Numbered from the stretch's first letter, positions 18,248 to 28,670 are shown. The stretch is DNA of 64,000 nt from JBKCUI01 sp052161625 (GCA_052161625.1 CP197412.1); one strand, 5' to 3'. The notes: generated by a model not told the origin, from the letters alone. Program-made: numbers and translations.

Positions 18248-20550
18248 GCCGAAATCGAAGAAGCGATAAGGATAATCGTCGCCGCATAGGCAAATGTCGA
18301 TCGATGGATGACCAATGGGAATCGATGTGTTTCAGTATCGAGTGCCAAAGTTGCGAAGTAGGAGAATAAGATTCCGATCGGCAATCCGACAGGAATTGCC
18401 ATGAGAGTGAGGCCTGCCAATTCTCCAATCAAGATGAGCGAAACTTCGCGATGGGAAAATCCGATGACTCGAAGAGTTGCTAGATCTCGTCCGCTTTCAG
18501 CGAGCGCAATCAGGGCTGCGTTATAAATGACACCGACGGCGATCAAGGAACCGAAGAGGGAATTCATCAATCGCATGATCTTCGTATGCTCGGTTACGAG
18601 CTCGCGGAAGTTCTTCTCAGCGGCTTGGATGTCGAGAACTCCTGCGACTTTCGGGACCTCTTTCACTGCACGATAGAGATCGTTCATCGATTCGGGGGCG
18701 ACGGCGAGAAACGCGCCAGAAAGCTGTTCCCCTTCTTTGAGAAGCCGATGCAGGTCTGTCCGATTCATGTAACAGGCCGGGTCGGTGTAATTGGTGAATA
18801 TATGGGAGACCGTGGTACGCACGATAATACCTTTCCCGTCCAGTATTTCGATATCGATCGACTCGCCGCGCCGTACATGGAGGATCTCCGCGAGTTTCTC
18901 CGTGATCGTCACACCGCCGTTGGGTGGAAACGATACAGGGCGATTGTCGGCATCGAGAACGCGGTAGAGATAGGGTTCAGGGGCTAGCCCCATGAGGGAG
19001 AGGCGATGCTGGGCCGTTCCATTTCGAACTTTGACCGCGACGCTCCGAAAAGGTTCGACGCGATGCACACCAGGGAGATGGGACACATCGTAGAGCGAGT
19101 CGGCCGATAGGGTATCGTTGAAGGTGAGCATGACGTCTTGACGCTGCGATCGACCAAACTGCACCTCGAGTACAAACTCGATCGTATCGCGCATGAAGGA
19201 TCCGAGTACGAGCACAGCGACCCCCATCGCGATTCCCAATACGGAGAGGGCGGTCGTGCCTGGATTCCCAGTCAACCTGCGAAGAATCATGCGGGTCATG
19301 GTCGACATGGACCAGCCCAGTCCCATGCGATCGACAAGCAGCTTTCCATACGCTTTCGGTGTGTCAGGTCTCATCGCTTCGGCCGGCTGAAGCTTGATGA
19401 CCATGCGGATCGCATTCGCACCACCGAGAATGGCTGCTAGCACCGAAACGAGGATGGCGAGAATGGCTTCCGTGTAGGCGATGCGATACTCCATCGAGGG
19501 AAAGCGGAAGAAAATGGCATAGATATCCACCATCCACCAAGAGGTTCGGATCCCAACGATCGTCCCGAGGGTACAGCCGATCAAGACCGGTACGAGCATA
19601 AGCTTGGCATAGTGGACCGCTAATTCCCATTGGGTAAACCCAAATGCGCGAAGGGCAGCAATCTGGTCCTTTTGCTGATGCACCAATCGAGAGAGGACCA
19701 AATTGACGAGAAAGGAGGAGACAGCGAGGAAGATCGAGGGTGGAACATACGCCATGGCTCTCATCTGATGCATTTCATCGGAGAGTCGCCGATGGGAAGA
19801 TTGATCTTCGCGCGTGTATGCCCCCCACGAACCAAACGGCTTTAGCAAACGATCGAGTTCGAAAAGAACTTGTTTCTCCGAGGCGAAGGCTTCCAGACGA
19901 ATGGCGACGCTGTTGAATGCCCCTTCCATGTTGAACGCCCCCTCCATGGCTTTGCGCGACATCCAAAGAATGCCAAAGCGTCGATTGTCGGAGAGGAGCA
20001 ATCCGGGTTGCACGGCGTACACGTACTCTGGCGACATACCGATACCAACCACGCGAAGCGTGTCCCGGCGTCCATCCATCGTGACATCGATGGAGTCTCC
20101 CGGCACCAATCCATGAACGGTGGCGAAAAGCTCGCTCGCGACAATTTCTTTTTCCTGTTCCGGTGCGGGGAGTCGTCCCAATCGGAGGCAGATCCCGTTC
20201 AAGTCGGATGCAGCATCACGGTCGATGGAGACGAGGCGGCAGGAAACCGGTTCGACCATCGTCGGTATATCGATCAGCGCGGCATGTTCGATGCGGCACT
20301 GCGCCTTAGCAACCCCCTCGATCTCTTCGATTCGATCTCGCATCGACATCGGCGCTCGGGTTAGACCGGCGAATAGATCTGCGAAACGGTAGGTCGTGTA
20401 GTAACGTTTTTGGCTTGTCTCGACCGAGAGGGTCGAACTGGTCGCCATAATGAAGATGGCGGTTCCACAAGCGACCAGAATCGCAATCGCAAACTCTTGT
20501 CGCCAGAGTCTTCTCAAATCGTACCAAAGCATTCGGTCCAGGTAACGCAT
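18181..20550 (-). CDS. ABC transporter permease, FtsX/MacB type with duplicated FtsX domains
   Basis: ATG 20550 lies 4 nt after the ATPase stop and gives 789 residues; the frame is open to 20592 but that would overlap the ATPase gene. There is an N-terminal transmembrane helix (FAIAILVACGTAIFIMATS), a periplasmic domain (to about residue 250), three helices of the first FtsX domain (FLAVSSFLVNLVLSRLV, LMLVPVLIGCTLGTIVG, ILAILVSVLAAILGGAN), then a second copy (NPGTTALSVLGIAMGVAVLVLGS; MRLMNSLFGSLIAVGVIYNA; LTLMAIPVGLPIGILFSYF). The layout is like LolC/DevC-type permeases that export lipids, lipoproteins or peptides. The substrate is not predictable. Confidence 0.9.
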   Translation of the reverse strand: MRYLDRMLWYDLRRLWRQEFAIAILVACGTAIFIMATSSTLSVETSQKRYYTTYRFADLFAGLTRAPMSMRDRIEEIEGVAKAQCRIEHAALIDIPTMVEPVSCRLVSIDRDAASDLNGICLRLGRLPAPEQEKEIVASELFATVHGLVPGDSIDVTMDGRRDTLRVVGIGMSPEYVYAVQPGLLLSDNRRFGILWMSRKAMEGAFNMEGAFNSVAIRLEAFASEKQVLFELDRLLKPFGSWGAYTREDQSSHRRLSDEMHQMRAMAYVPPSIFLAVSSFLVNLVLSRLVHQQKDQIAALRAFGFTQWELAVHYAKLMLVPVLIGCTLGTIVGIRTSWWMVDIYAIFFRFPSMEYRIAYTEAILAILVSVLAAILGGANAIRMVIKLQPAEAMRPDTPKAYGKLLVDRMGLGWSMSTMTRMILRRLTGNPGTTALSVLGIAMGVAVLVLGSFMRDTIEFVLEVQFGRSQRQDVMLTFNDTLSADSLYDVSHLPGVHRVEPFRSVAVKVRNGTAQHRLSLMGLAPEPYLYRVLDADNRPVSFPPNGGVTITEKLAEILHVRRGESIDIEILDGKGIIVRTTVSHIFTNYTDPACYMNRTDLHRLLKEGEQLSGAFLAVAPESMNDLYRAVKEVPKVAGVLDIQAAEKNFRELVTEHTKIMRLMNSLFGSLIAVGVIYNAALIALAESGRDLATLRVIGFSHREVSLILIGELAGLTLMAIPVGLPIGILFSYFATLALDTETHRFPLVIHRSTFAYAATIILIASSISAWVVSRMLRRMELVSVLKVKVS

Positions 20551-20554
20551 CGAA

Positions 20555-21295
20555 TCACCAGACCAACTGGGAGGCTGGAATCTGGTTCGCATTCCTCTCG
20601 ATGGCCGAGATACGTCCGTCGGTCATTGAGATGACGCGGTCGGCCATCTGAGCGATCGATGCGTTGTGCGTGATGACCACCGTGAGCGTACCAAGCTGGC
20701 GATTGACGTTCGCGATCGCTTCCAAAACGATCACACCGGTTCGGACATCGAGGGCTCCGGTCGGTTCGTCGCAAAGCAATACATCGGGGCGTTTGCCGAT
20801 GGCCCTCGCGATGGCAATACGCTGCTGTTCTCCTCCGGAAAGTTGAGACGGGTAATGATCCCTTCGTTCTTCCAATCCCACCAATCGCAATGCCTCGATC
20901 GGGGGGAGCGGGTTCCTCGCGATGTCGGCGACCAAAGCAACGTTTTCGAATGCGGTCAGGCCGGCGATCAAATTATAGAACTGGAACACAAATCCAACAT
21001 GGTCCCGGCGAAAGAGGGTTCTTTCCCCTTCGTCCGATCGGGTGAGATCATGATCGCGAAAGTGGACGCTCCCAGCGGTCGGAACATCGAGCCCTCCAAG
21101 AATGTTGAGCAAGGTCGATTTCCCGCTCCCCGATGCACCGAGGATTACTACGAATTCTCCAGCAAACAGATCGAGGTCGACCCCGCGAAGCGCTTGAACC
21201 GAAACCTCTCCCATCGGGTAGACCTTCGTCACGCCCCGTACGCGAAACACCACATCCGATTCCATATCGAGCAAGCTTGAATCCATAGCCGTCAT
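20555..21295 (-). CDS. ABC transporter ATP-binding protein, LolD/MacB type
   Basis: The protein has 246 residues from ATG 21295. The frame is open to 21433, but the family match starts at FRVRGVTKVYPMG, so the longer N-terminus is doubtful; ATGs at 21313 and 21286 are alternatives. All nucleotide-binding motifs are intact: Walker A GASGSGKST, Q-loop VFQFYNLIAGLTAFEN, signature LSGGEQQR, Walker B VLLCDEPTGALD and the switch His in VVITHN. It powers the permease encoded 4 nt downstream; the adaptor completes the operon. The start region is divergent from the MoxR operon, with about 215 bp between them. Confidence 0.93.
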   Translation of the reverse strand: MTAMDSSLLDMESDVVFRVRGVTKVYPMGEVSVQALRGVDLDLFAGEFVVILGASGSGKSTLLNILGGLDVPTAGSVHFRDHDLTRSDEGERTLFRRDHVGFVFQFYNLIAGLTAFENVALVADIARNPLPPIEALRLVGLEERRDHYPSQLSGGEQQRIAIARAIGKRPDVLLCDEPTGALDVRTGVIVLEAIANVNRQLGTLTVVITHNASIAQMADRVISMTDGRISAIERNANQIPASQLVW

Positions 21296-21512
21296 TCTAG
21301 CTGGTTCTGCCATCGCCTGCAGGCGAACGAATCGGTATGGGATCTGGCAACCATGGGCTGGGGACTTTCTCGTCGTCGAACGGACCGGATTTGCTACAAT
21401 GTGACGGAATCGACCCTTCGAAGTGCTTGGCAACGATCCTTGTTAAGGAAGAATAGAAGCGGTCTTGTCGGTGAGAAAACGGATTGATTCCTTGAAACGA
21501 TGAAAGTTTGGT

Positions 21513-22559
21513 ATGACCCATGAAGATTCCGCTCGCGCGGACTTGGAAAGACTGCAAAAGGCCCGTGAGCAGATTCTTGACCAACTCTCTCGCACGATCG
21601 TTGGACAAACGGATGTCGTCGAACAATTGCTGATCAGCATCTTTGCCCGAGGGCATTGTTTGCTGGAGGGGGTACCCGGTCTGGCGAAGACGTTGATGAT
21701 CAGTTCGCTCGCGCAGACGATGAATTTGTCGTTTAGTCGAATCCAGTTCACCCCGGATTTGATGCCCGCCGACATCACCGGGACGGAGATCATCGAAGAG
21801 AACAAATCGACTGGGTCCCGCGAACGCCGCTTCATGGAAGGTCCCCTCTTCGCGAATGTGGTTCTCGCCGACGAGATCAATCGAACTCCACCGAAAACGC
21901 AGGCTGCTTTGTTGGAAGCCATGCAGGAGCGTCAGATCACGGTCGGACGCGTGCGGCACCAACTCTCCGATCCCTTCTTTGTGCTCGCAACGCAAAACCC
22001 GATCGAGCAGGAGGGAACGTATCCACTTCCCGAAGCCCAGCAGGACCGGTTCATGTTCAAGGTGCATGTTTCCTATCCTTCGTTCGCCGACGAATTCGAG
22101 GTGGCGCGGCGTACCACGGGAAGAACGAAATCGACGATCGAGTCGGTTCTGTCAGGCGAAGAAATCTTGGCACTTCAGGAATTCATTCGGGGCATCGAGG
22201 TTAGCGAGAATGTCATTCGCTACGCGCTCGCGATTGTTCGGCAAACACGCGTTGGTCAGGACGGAGTCCCTGACTTCGTTCGTGAGCAAGTCGCTTGGGG
22301 GGCCGGTCCTCGTGCCGTTCAATTCTTGATCTTGGGAGCGAAAGCTCGGGCGGCCATGTTGGGTCGATCGTACGTCGACACGGCCGATATCCAATTCTGT
22401 GCAAAGCCCGTGTTGCGTCACCGCATGGTGGTGAACTTTGCTGCGGAAAGCGACGGGATCACCAGCGACGCGGTAATCGACAAAATTATTTCTGTTACGC
22501 CCACGGCTCAAGACGAATTGCTGCGAGATGCCCGATTCCAAAGAATACTTGCATCCTGA
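21513..22559 (+). CDS. MoxR-family AAA+ ATPase
   Basis: This 348-residue cytoplasmic protein has the AAA_3 core: IVGQTDVVEQLLISIFARGH, Walker A EGVPGLAKT, Walker B VVLADEINRTPPKTQAALLEAMQE, sensor 1 FVLATQNPIEQEGTYPLPEAQQDRF, then the lid domain. MoxR ATPases act as chaperones for VWA-domain partners, which is what the next three genes encode. The gene overlaps the DUF58 gene by 32 bp, indicating a tightly coupled operon. The promoter presumably lies in the divergent region shared with the ABC exporter operon. Confidence 0.95.
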   Translation: MTHEDSARADLERLQKAREQILDQLSRTIVGQTDVVEQLLISIFARGHCLLEGVPGLAKTLMISSLAQTMNLSFSRIQFTPDLMPADITGTEIIEENKSTGSRERRFMEGPLFANVVLADEINRTPPKTQAALLEAMQERQITVGRVRHQLSDPFFVLATQNPIEQEGTYPLPEAQQDRFMFKVHVSYPSFADEFEVARRTTGRTKSTIESVLSGEEILALQEFIRGIEVSENVIRYALAIVRQTRVGQDGVPDFVREQVAWGAGPRAVQFLILGAKARAAMLGRSYVDTADIQFCAKPVLRHRMVVNFAAESDGITSDAVIDKIISVTPTAQDELLRDARFQRILAS

Positions 22560-23430
22560 AGCGATCCGACGCATCCACTCGATGGAGCTTCGAGCCCGAA
22601 ACATTGTGGAGGGCTTCCTGTCGGGTATGCATCGCAGTCCGTACTTCGGTCAATCCGTTGAGTTCGTTCAGCACCGGCAATACGCCCCGGGGGACGATCT
22701 GCGACACATCGACTGGAAAGTGTTCGGGCGGCAGGATCGTCTCTACATCAAACAATACGAGGAGGACACCAATCTCCGGTGCACCCTCCTCGTCGATGCT
22801 TCGAAGAGCATGCAATATGGTCGCGGTGCGCTGAACAAATTCGATTACGGTGCCACCATTGCCGCCTGCCTAGCCTATCTCACGCTTCGACAGCAAGATT
22901 CGGTTGGACTGTCGGTGTTCGATGAAAAGATCCGAACGAAGTTGCCTTGGCGATCGAGCCGCATCCACCTCCAAAGTATTTTCAAATCATTACAACAGGT
23001 TGCGCCGAAGGATAAAACCAATTTGGCAGGCGTGTTTCGGGAGATCAACGATACGTATCCCAAGCGATCACTCATGATCCTGATCACCGATTTCCTCGGC
23101 GTGGAGCAGGATGCCCTCAAAGGATTAGCGCAGCTTCGAAAGGCGGGGCACGATATTTTGGTCTTTCACATTATGGACGATGACGAACTGGACTTTCCCT
23201 TCAACGATCCGACGCGATTCGAAGGAATGGAATCGATGGATCATTTGACATGCAATCCCCGCGCGCTCCGCGACGGGTACATGGAAGCGCTGCAGCGATT
23301 CTTGGATCGAATCCGGCACGCATGTGCCAGCTACCAAGTCGATTATCAGTTGATCCGAACCAGCAAGCATATCGATGCGGCGCTGACGGCTTACCTTTCG
23401 TCTCGCATGGCGCATATGAGGAAGAGGTAG
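22528..23430 (+). CDS. DUF58 protein (VWA-like partner of MoxR)
   Basis: The protein has 300 residues and no membrane segment. The diagnostic DUF58 block FVQHRQYAPGDDLRHIDWKVFGRQDRL (read in two parts) is present at about residues 48-75. A VWA-like fold with a degenerate MIDAS follows (LLVDASKSMQYG, then LMILITDFLGV). It begins 32 bp inside moxR and ends 4 bp before the next gene. Family members are proposed to be remodelled by the MoxR ATPase during envelope or stress functions. Confidence 0.94.
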   Translation: MPDSKEYLHPEAIRRIHSMELRARNIVEGFLSGMHRSPYFGQSVEFVQHRQYAPGDDLRHIDWKVFGRQDRLYIKQYEEDTNLRCTLLVDASKSMQYGRGALNKFDYGATIAACLAYLTLRQQDSVGLSVFDEKIRTKLPWRSSRIHLQSIFKSLQQVAPKDKTNLAGVFREINDTYPKRSLMILITDFLGVEQDALKGLAQLRKAGHDILVFHIMDDDELDFPFNDPTRFEGMESMDHLTCNPRALRDGYMEALQRFLDRIRHACASYQVDYQLIRTSKHIDAALTAYLSSRMAHMRKR

Positions 23431-23434
23431 GTCG

Positions 23435-25840
23435 ATGCAGTTCTTATTTCAACCATTGGCTTGGGGATTCTTGCTAGTCCTGGTGCCGCTCCTCATCCAC
23501 CTCATCAATATGGTTCGCCACCGGCGGACCGAGTGGGCTGCGATGGAGTTCCTGCTGGAAAGCTATCGCAAGCATCGGCGTTGGGTGTGGCTCAAGCAAG
23601 CGTTGCTAATCGCTTCTCGCATGCTGGCGGTCGCCATTGCGGTCGCGATGCTAGCCCAATGGGTGAGCGGCTCGAAGTGGTTGTCCTGGGTAAGTCAATC
23701 GACGACCCATCATTACTTTGTTCTGGACGATTCCGCGTCGATGGGAGACACCGGGTCGGGGGGAAATGCCTACCAGTCAGCGCTCGGGGCTATCCAAACC
23801 ATTCTCAATGCGGCTCCTTCGCGAGAAGGAAACCACCTGGTAAGCGTGGTTCGCGCCTCGCGGGCCTTCGCGGCGCAATCTGGCAAGCAGCCAGCTGCCA
23901 GCGATTCGGAACAAGGGGAGCCGAAACCGCTTGTCTCCGCTGACTCGGTCGCGGATCTTCTAGCAAGATCGGTCCCATCCGACCCATCGAGCATGCTCTC
24001 CCGTTTGATCGGAACGCAGCCGAGCGCCATCGATGCCCCTCTCCATGAGGCGATCGCATTATTGAGACCGGTCATGGAGCAATCGGTAGGCGAGAAAGCG
24101 GTCTTGTATGTCCTAAGCGATTACCGGATCAAGGATTGGCAGAATAATGCGAATCTTCAGCAACAGCTCCTCGCGTTGCCTAAAGGGGAGTCGGAATTGC
24201 AGCTCATCGACTGCTCCCCGGTCCGGCACGACAACTTGACGATCGCCTCCATCACGCCTCAGCAGGAGGTTCTGGTCGCGGGCGTCCCCGCCCTGATCAA
24301 TATCACGGTTCGGAACGAAGGTGTTTCGCCGGCTCGAAACGTGACAGTTCGCGTGTTGGCAACCGACTACAGCGGAAGTGACTTGGAGCTGAAGCCGACC
24401 GCTCCTTACTCCGGTTTGACCACCGAGCTACCTCCTTTGCTTATCGACCGAATCGAGCCGGGTGAATCGGTAACCAGGCACACACAGGTTCTGTTCCCGA
24501 AAAGCGGTTCGCATGTCGTCGAGGCCCAATTGCCCCCCGATCCGTTGCAAGCCGATAACCGAGCCCACTGCGTTTTGGATCTGCAGGATGGCTTGCGAGT
24601 CTTGCTCATCGATGGGGATCCAACGGGGAAGCACTCCTTCTTCATCGAGTCGGCCTTGGACCCAGGTGGGACGGCAAAAACCGGATTGTTGATGAGCCGC
24701 GAAGGGCCGGAGTTCTTGCGGGACGCAGATCCTTCGGCACTGGACGGTTACGCGTGTATTCTCATGCAAGCGGTTCCAGGATTGGACGGTCGCGCTTTAG
24801 AGAACCTGCACGCGTACGTCTCGCGAGGGGGAGGCTTGGCGGTCTTCTTCGGTGAGCTCATGACCGATGCAGACTATGCGAGATACAACGCGGGGTGGAC
24901 CAAAGCCCCTATAGGAGCACCGGTTTCGACTCCTCTTATGCCATTCCAGATCCTCGGCATGGCGACTCTCGCTCGGTCCAGCGATGCGGGCGTTCCCGAT
25001 ATGATTGCCGAACAGCATCCCATTTTCGAGCCTTTGTTGGGATTGAGCAATTCTCCATTCCAGTTTGTTCGCGTCGACCGGTTCGTCGATCTCGATGATT
25101 CGCTGTTTGCCTCCTCCGAACGAGGAAGCGAGTTGGCTACCAAAACCTGGAAAACCGTCCTGGCGCTGCGGAATCAAAAGCCCCTGATGATCGACCATTC
25201 TGTCGGCAATGGGCGAGTCCTGTTCACCATGACCGCTCTGGACCGACAGTGGACGAACTGGCCGCAAGACCCGACGTTTGTCGTCGCCGCGTTGAAGATG
25301 GTCGGATACCTCTCTTCCTTTCGTGGGATGGACACATCCAAGGTGGCTGGAACTCCCATGCGATGGGATTTCTCATCGCAGGAGATGCTCCCGGAAATAC
25401 AAATTATCTGTCCTCCGTTGGCCGGTTCGACCCTTCGACCTGTCTTGAGTATCAACGCGGCACCGGCGGGTGAATCCTCTCTGGCTGCTGTCATCGACTC
25501 TAGCCGAAGTGGAGAAACCGAGGAGTCGATTCGCGCGATCCTAAACGCCGGTGTTTACGAGTGGTGGGGGACATCGACTCAGGGGGATCGAGTGGTTCGG
25601 AACATGGCGAGAAACGTATCGCCGCTGGAAGGGGCATTTGAAAAGATTGCCAGTCCAGATCTCAATCGAGAGCTTGCTGGTATCCCTTTCAGCTACAAGT
25701 CGGTGGATGCTGTCGGTGCGACGACCACTCTCGCTGGATTTGCTAATCGCAACATGCTTCTTATGGTCATGCTTTTAATGCTGCTCCTCTTCGAGCAGTG
25801 GCTGGCTTGGAGCGCCTCGTACCATCTCCCTTCGAAATAG
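23435..25840 (+). CDS. BatA-type membrane protein with VWA-like and CARDB-like regions
   Basis: The protein has 801 residues. The N-terminal BatA ('aerotolerance regulator') domain is clear: two membrane segments (WGFLLVLVPLLIHLINMV and ALLIASRMLAVAIAVAMLA) with RRTEWAAMEFL between them. A VWA-like domain with a MIDAS-type motif follows (HYFVLDDSASMGD), then a CARDB-like adhesive segment (LVAGVPALINITVRNEGVSPA) and a glutamine-amidotransferase-like region (LLIDGDPTGKHSFFIESAL). A C-terminal helix (NMLLMVMLLMLLLFEQWLAW) anchors the far end. Most of the chain is probably periplasmic. It is the third gene of the MoxR operon, 7 bp before the fourth. Confidence 0.92.
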   Translation: MQFLFQPLAWGFLLVLVPLLIHLINMVRHRRTEWAAMEFLLESYRKHRRWVWLKQALLIASRMLAVAIAVAMLAQWVSGSKWLSWVSQSTTHHYFVLDDSASMGDTGSGGNAYQSALGAIQTILNAAPSREGNHLVSVVRASRAFAAQSGKQPAASDSEQGEPKPLVSADSVADLLARSVPSDPSSMLSRLIGTQPSAIDAPLHEAIALLRPVMEQSVGEKAVLYVLSDYRIKDWQNNANLQQQLLALPKGESELQLIDCSPVRHDNLTIASITPQQEVLVAGVPALINITVRNEGVSPARNVTVRVLATDYSGSDLELKPTAPYSGLTTELPPLLIDRIEPGESVTRHTQVLFPKSGSHVVEAQLPPDPLQADNRAHCVLDLQDGLRVLLIDGDPTGKHSFFIESALDPGGTAKTGLLMSREGPEFLRDADPSALDGYACILMQAVPGLDGRALENLHAYVSRGGGLAVFFGELMTDADYARYNAGWTKAPIGAPVSTPLMPFQILGMATLARSSDAGVPDMIAEQHPIFEPLLGLSNSPFQFVRVDRFVDLDDSLFASSERGSELATKTWKTVLALRNQKPLMIDHSVGNGRVLFTMTALDRQWTNWPQDPTFVVAALKMVGYLSSFRGMDTSKVAGTPMRWDFSSQEMLPEIQIICPPLAGSTLRPVLSINAAPAGESSLAAVIDSSRSGETEESIRAILNAGVYEWWGTSTQGDRVVRNMARNVSPLEGAFEKIASPDLNRELAGIPFSYKSVDAVGATTTLAGFANRNMLLMVMLLMLLLFEQWLAWSASYHLPSK

Positions 25841-25847
25841 CGAACGC

Positions 25848-28670
25848 ATGCACCTCGTCGATCCCGTGTTTCCTTGGTTGATAGCTCAAGAAGACTCTCG
25901 CGTCTTCTACCAGTGGATGCGCGTCGAACAAATGGACCAATGGCTCCATTGGTTTGGACTCGGGTGCATTCTGTTGTTGATTTTTAGCTATGTAGTGTTT
26001 TGGTACCGTCGCGATTGGAAGGAGTTGCCCAAAGGAATCGGCTGGTCACTTTTGGCGCTGCGTGTTCTGGCTATTATCGGGATTCTGGTCTTCTTTTTCG
26101 ATCTGCAAAAACGGACGGAGAAACAGATCACGCGCGCTTCCAAACTGGCTGTGCTCGTCGATACTTCGCTCAGTATGACCATGCCACAGCAGGAACGCGA
26201 AGGGGTCGCGGATGTGATCGATCCGGCCGCTAGCCGAATTGCAGCTGTACAAAAGCTCTTTCAGACGTCGCCGGTCTTGAAACAGTTTCAGGAAAAGCAC
26301 GATGTCGCCGTCTATCGGTTCGATCAAAGCACTCGCCCAACAGCCATCGCCAATTTCTTAAAGCCCAGACCGACGGACAAAGGTAGTGTCGACAATCGGC
26401 TCGCAGTGTGGCAATCGGCCCGCTGGGGAGCATGGGGAGGGACGCTGCTACTCGGTGTGTCGGTCGCCGTTCTTTTAGTAAGCCTAGTTCTTCGCGTTCG
26501 GGGCAACGCCAGCCCTGCGATTCCCTATGTGCTCATGGGTGCGTTGATCGGATTGATCGCCGGTTTTGTTTTGATCTCGACTTCTATTCTCCGAGCGGAT
26601 GGCATCGCGTGGCAGTCGCTATGGAGTTCACAACCGCCAACGTTCGAGAATGCCGATGAGGATCCCCAGGAGGAACCTCGAAGTGCAACGAAGAATGGCG
26701 AGCTTGCGAGCGAATTACAGCCCACTACACCGGAGCAAGTCGCTTGGGAGTCGGTTCTGGCTGCCACCGGCTCCGAGTCGAGGATTGGCGATGCCATCCA
26801 TGCGGTCCTCGAACAAGAACGCGGCTCGCCATTGGCTGGCATCGTTTTGCTCACCGACGGACGAAGCAATGCGGGGCTAGATCCGCTTACCACCGTAGCA
26901 GAAGCCGCAGTTCAAGGAATTCCTATTCACACCATCGGATTGGGGACGGACAAGAATCCGGTCAACGTTCGAGTCTTGGATGTCGAGAGCCCCAAGCGGG
27001 TCTTTCCTGGAGATCGCTTTCGACTCAATGCGCTCGTACAAGCATCCGGGCTCGAAGGGAAACAAGTCTCGCTACAGCTTCGGCGACGGGCAGGTGGACA
27101 ACAATCCGATACCATGACGATCGACGAAGAGCGCGTGGTCACGTTGGGAGGAGACGATGCGATTACGAGCGTGGTCTTCGATGTCATGCCTCGCGAAGTA
27201 GGGCCTTGGATTTACGAAGTCAAAACAGTTCCTGCGTCCCAGGATACCAATCCTCTCGACAATGCTATGGAACGCGAGGTACGTGTGGTCGAGCCGAAGG
27301 CGACCGTGCTGGTGATGGCGGGCGGACCCACGCGCGAGTACCAATTCGTCCGAAATCTCCTCTATCGCGACCCGACCATGCAGTCGCACGTTTATTTGCA
27401 AACGGGTGGACCAGGGGTTTCGCAAGAGTCCCAAAAGCTCTTGACGGAGTTTCCTCGAACGCGCGCGGAAATGAGCCAATACGATTGCGTGATCGCATTC
27501 GATGCTGCTTGGATGGACCTCGACAAAGAACAGATCGATGTACTTGAGAAATGGGTGAGCGAACAGGCGGGAGGGCTCGCCTTGATCGCTGGCTCGGTCG
27601 CGACCCCCAAATGGGCAGGCGATTCGGGCAACGGTAACCCCAAAGCGGAGGTCATTCGCAATCTGTCTCCTGTTATTCTGGATTCACGCGGAGCTCGAAT
27701 GGTATCCATGGGACGTTTCGAATCCGAGACAGCTTGGCCGCTTCAACTGACCAATGACGCACTGCAAAGTGACTTTATGCAGATCGGTAAAACGTTGGAG
27801 ACCAGCAAGAAAGCTTGGGAGGATTTCGCGGGCGTCTATAGCTACTATGCTTGCTACGAGCCCAAGCCAGGGGCGACTCCGATCGCTAACTTCGCCGATC
27901 CCGAGACTTCGGTCAACGCAACGCTCCCTATCTACTTGGCCACCCAGTTCTATGGGGCTGGTCGCGTCTCGTTTCAAGGGAGCGGAGAGTTCTGGCGGTT
28001 GCGTGATCTCGGCGAAGAGTACTTCGATACCTACTACACAAAACTCGTTCGCTGGGCAGCTCAAGGCCGATTGCTTCGAGACTCCGATCGAGGCATCTTG
28101 CTTCTGGACAAGGAGCAGGCCATTGTCGGTGAGCAAGTCATGGTGCGGGCCGTGCTTCGGGATGCCCAGTTCCAGCCGTTGGTGATTGCGGAAGCCAACG
28201 CGCGGCTGATCGATCCGAACGGGCGCTCCACTCCATTGCCACTAACTCCCATTCCCGACCCCTCGCAACCGGGCGTCTATGTTGGACAGTTCTTCGCGAA
28301 GACAACGGGAAATTACGAGGTGCAATTGCCGGTGGGAGGATTGGCCGAACAAGTTCTCCTAACGCAGCAACTCACCGTACGTGTGCCGGCGATCGAGATT
28401 CAACGACCCCAGCGAAACGATCCCGTTTTGACCGAACTCGCGAGCAGAACCGGCGGCAAGTATTGGATTGGCGTCGATGGATTAAACGGAACCGCGACAG
28501 CCAGCGAAAAGGGGCTTGTGGATTCAATCGAATCGAGGGACCAGACCAATTTCTTGCCCGGGACCCCCGATCGAGACTTTCAACAGCGTTGGATGGGAAT
28601 CCTCATGGCTTGGATCGTCGGCTGCTTGTCTCTCGAGTGGCTTATCCGTCGGATGAGCAAGCTCGCGTAG
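25848..28670 (+). CDS. Large membrane-anchored VWA-domain protein
   Basis: The protein has 940 residues. Two N-terminal membrane helices (WLHWFGLGCILLLIFSYVVF; WSLLALRVLAIIGILVFFF) precede a VWA domain that starts with the MIDAS motif LAVLVDTSLSMTMPQ. The VWA domain is interrupted by two more helices (about 185-245: LLLGVSVAVLLVSLVLRV, YVLMGALIGLIAGFVLIST) before it resumes at GIVLLTDGRSNAG. A glutamine-amidotransferase-like region follows (KATVLVMAGGPTREYQFV) and a C-terminal helix (WMGILMAWIVGCLSLEWLI) ends it. It closes the MoxR operon. The insertion of membrane helices inside the VWA fold is a known planctomycete layout but unusual elsewhere. Confidence 0.9.
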   Translation: MHLVDPVFPWLIAQEDSRVFYQWMRVEQMDQWLHWFGLGCILLLIFSYVVFWYRRDWKELPKGIGWSLLALRVLAIIGILVFFFDLQKRTEKQITRASKLAVLVDTSLSMTMPQQEREGVADVIDPAASRIAAVQKLFQTSPVLKQFQEKHDVAVYRFDQSTRPTAIANFLKPRPTDKGSVDNRLAVWQSARWGAWGGTLLLGVSVAVLLVSLVLRVRGNASPAIPYVLMGALIGLIAGFVLISTSILRADGIAWQSLWSSQPPTFENADEDPQEEPRSATKNGELASELQPTTPEQVAWESVLAATGSESRIGDAIHAVLEQERGSPLAGIVLLTDGRSNAGLDPLTTVAEAAVQGIPIHTIGLGTDKNPVNVRVLDVESPKRVFPGDRFRLNALVQASGLEGKQVSLQLRRRAGGQQSDTMTIDEERVVTLGGDDAITSVVFDVMPREVGPWIYEVKTVPASQDTNPLDNAMEREVRVVEPKATVLVMAGGPTREYQFVRNLLYRDPTMQSHVYLQTGGPGVSQESQKLLTEFPRTRAEMSQYDCVIAFDAAWMDLDKEQIDVLEKWVSEQAGGLALIAGSVATPKWAGDSGNGNPKAEVIRNLSPVILDSRGARMVSMGRFESETAWPLQLTNDALQSDFMQIGKTLETSKKAWEDFAGVYSYYACYEPKPGATPIANFADPETSVNATLPIYLATQFYGAGRVSFQGSGEFWRLRDLGEEYFDTYYTKLVRWAAQGRLLRDSDRGILLLDKEQAIVGEQVMVRAVLRDAQFQPLVIAEANARLIDPNGRSTPLPLTPIPDPSQPGVYVGQFFAKTTGNYEVQLPVGGLAEQVLLTQQLTVRVPAIEIQRPQRNDPVLTELASRTGGKYWIGVDGLNGTATASEKGLVDSIESRDQTNFLPGTPDRDFQQRWMGILMAWIVGCLSLEWLIRRMSKLA

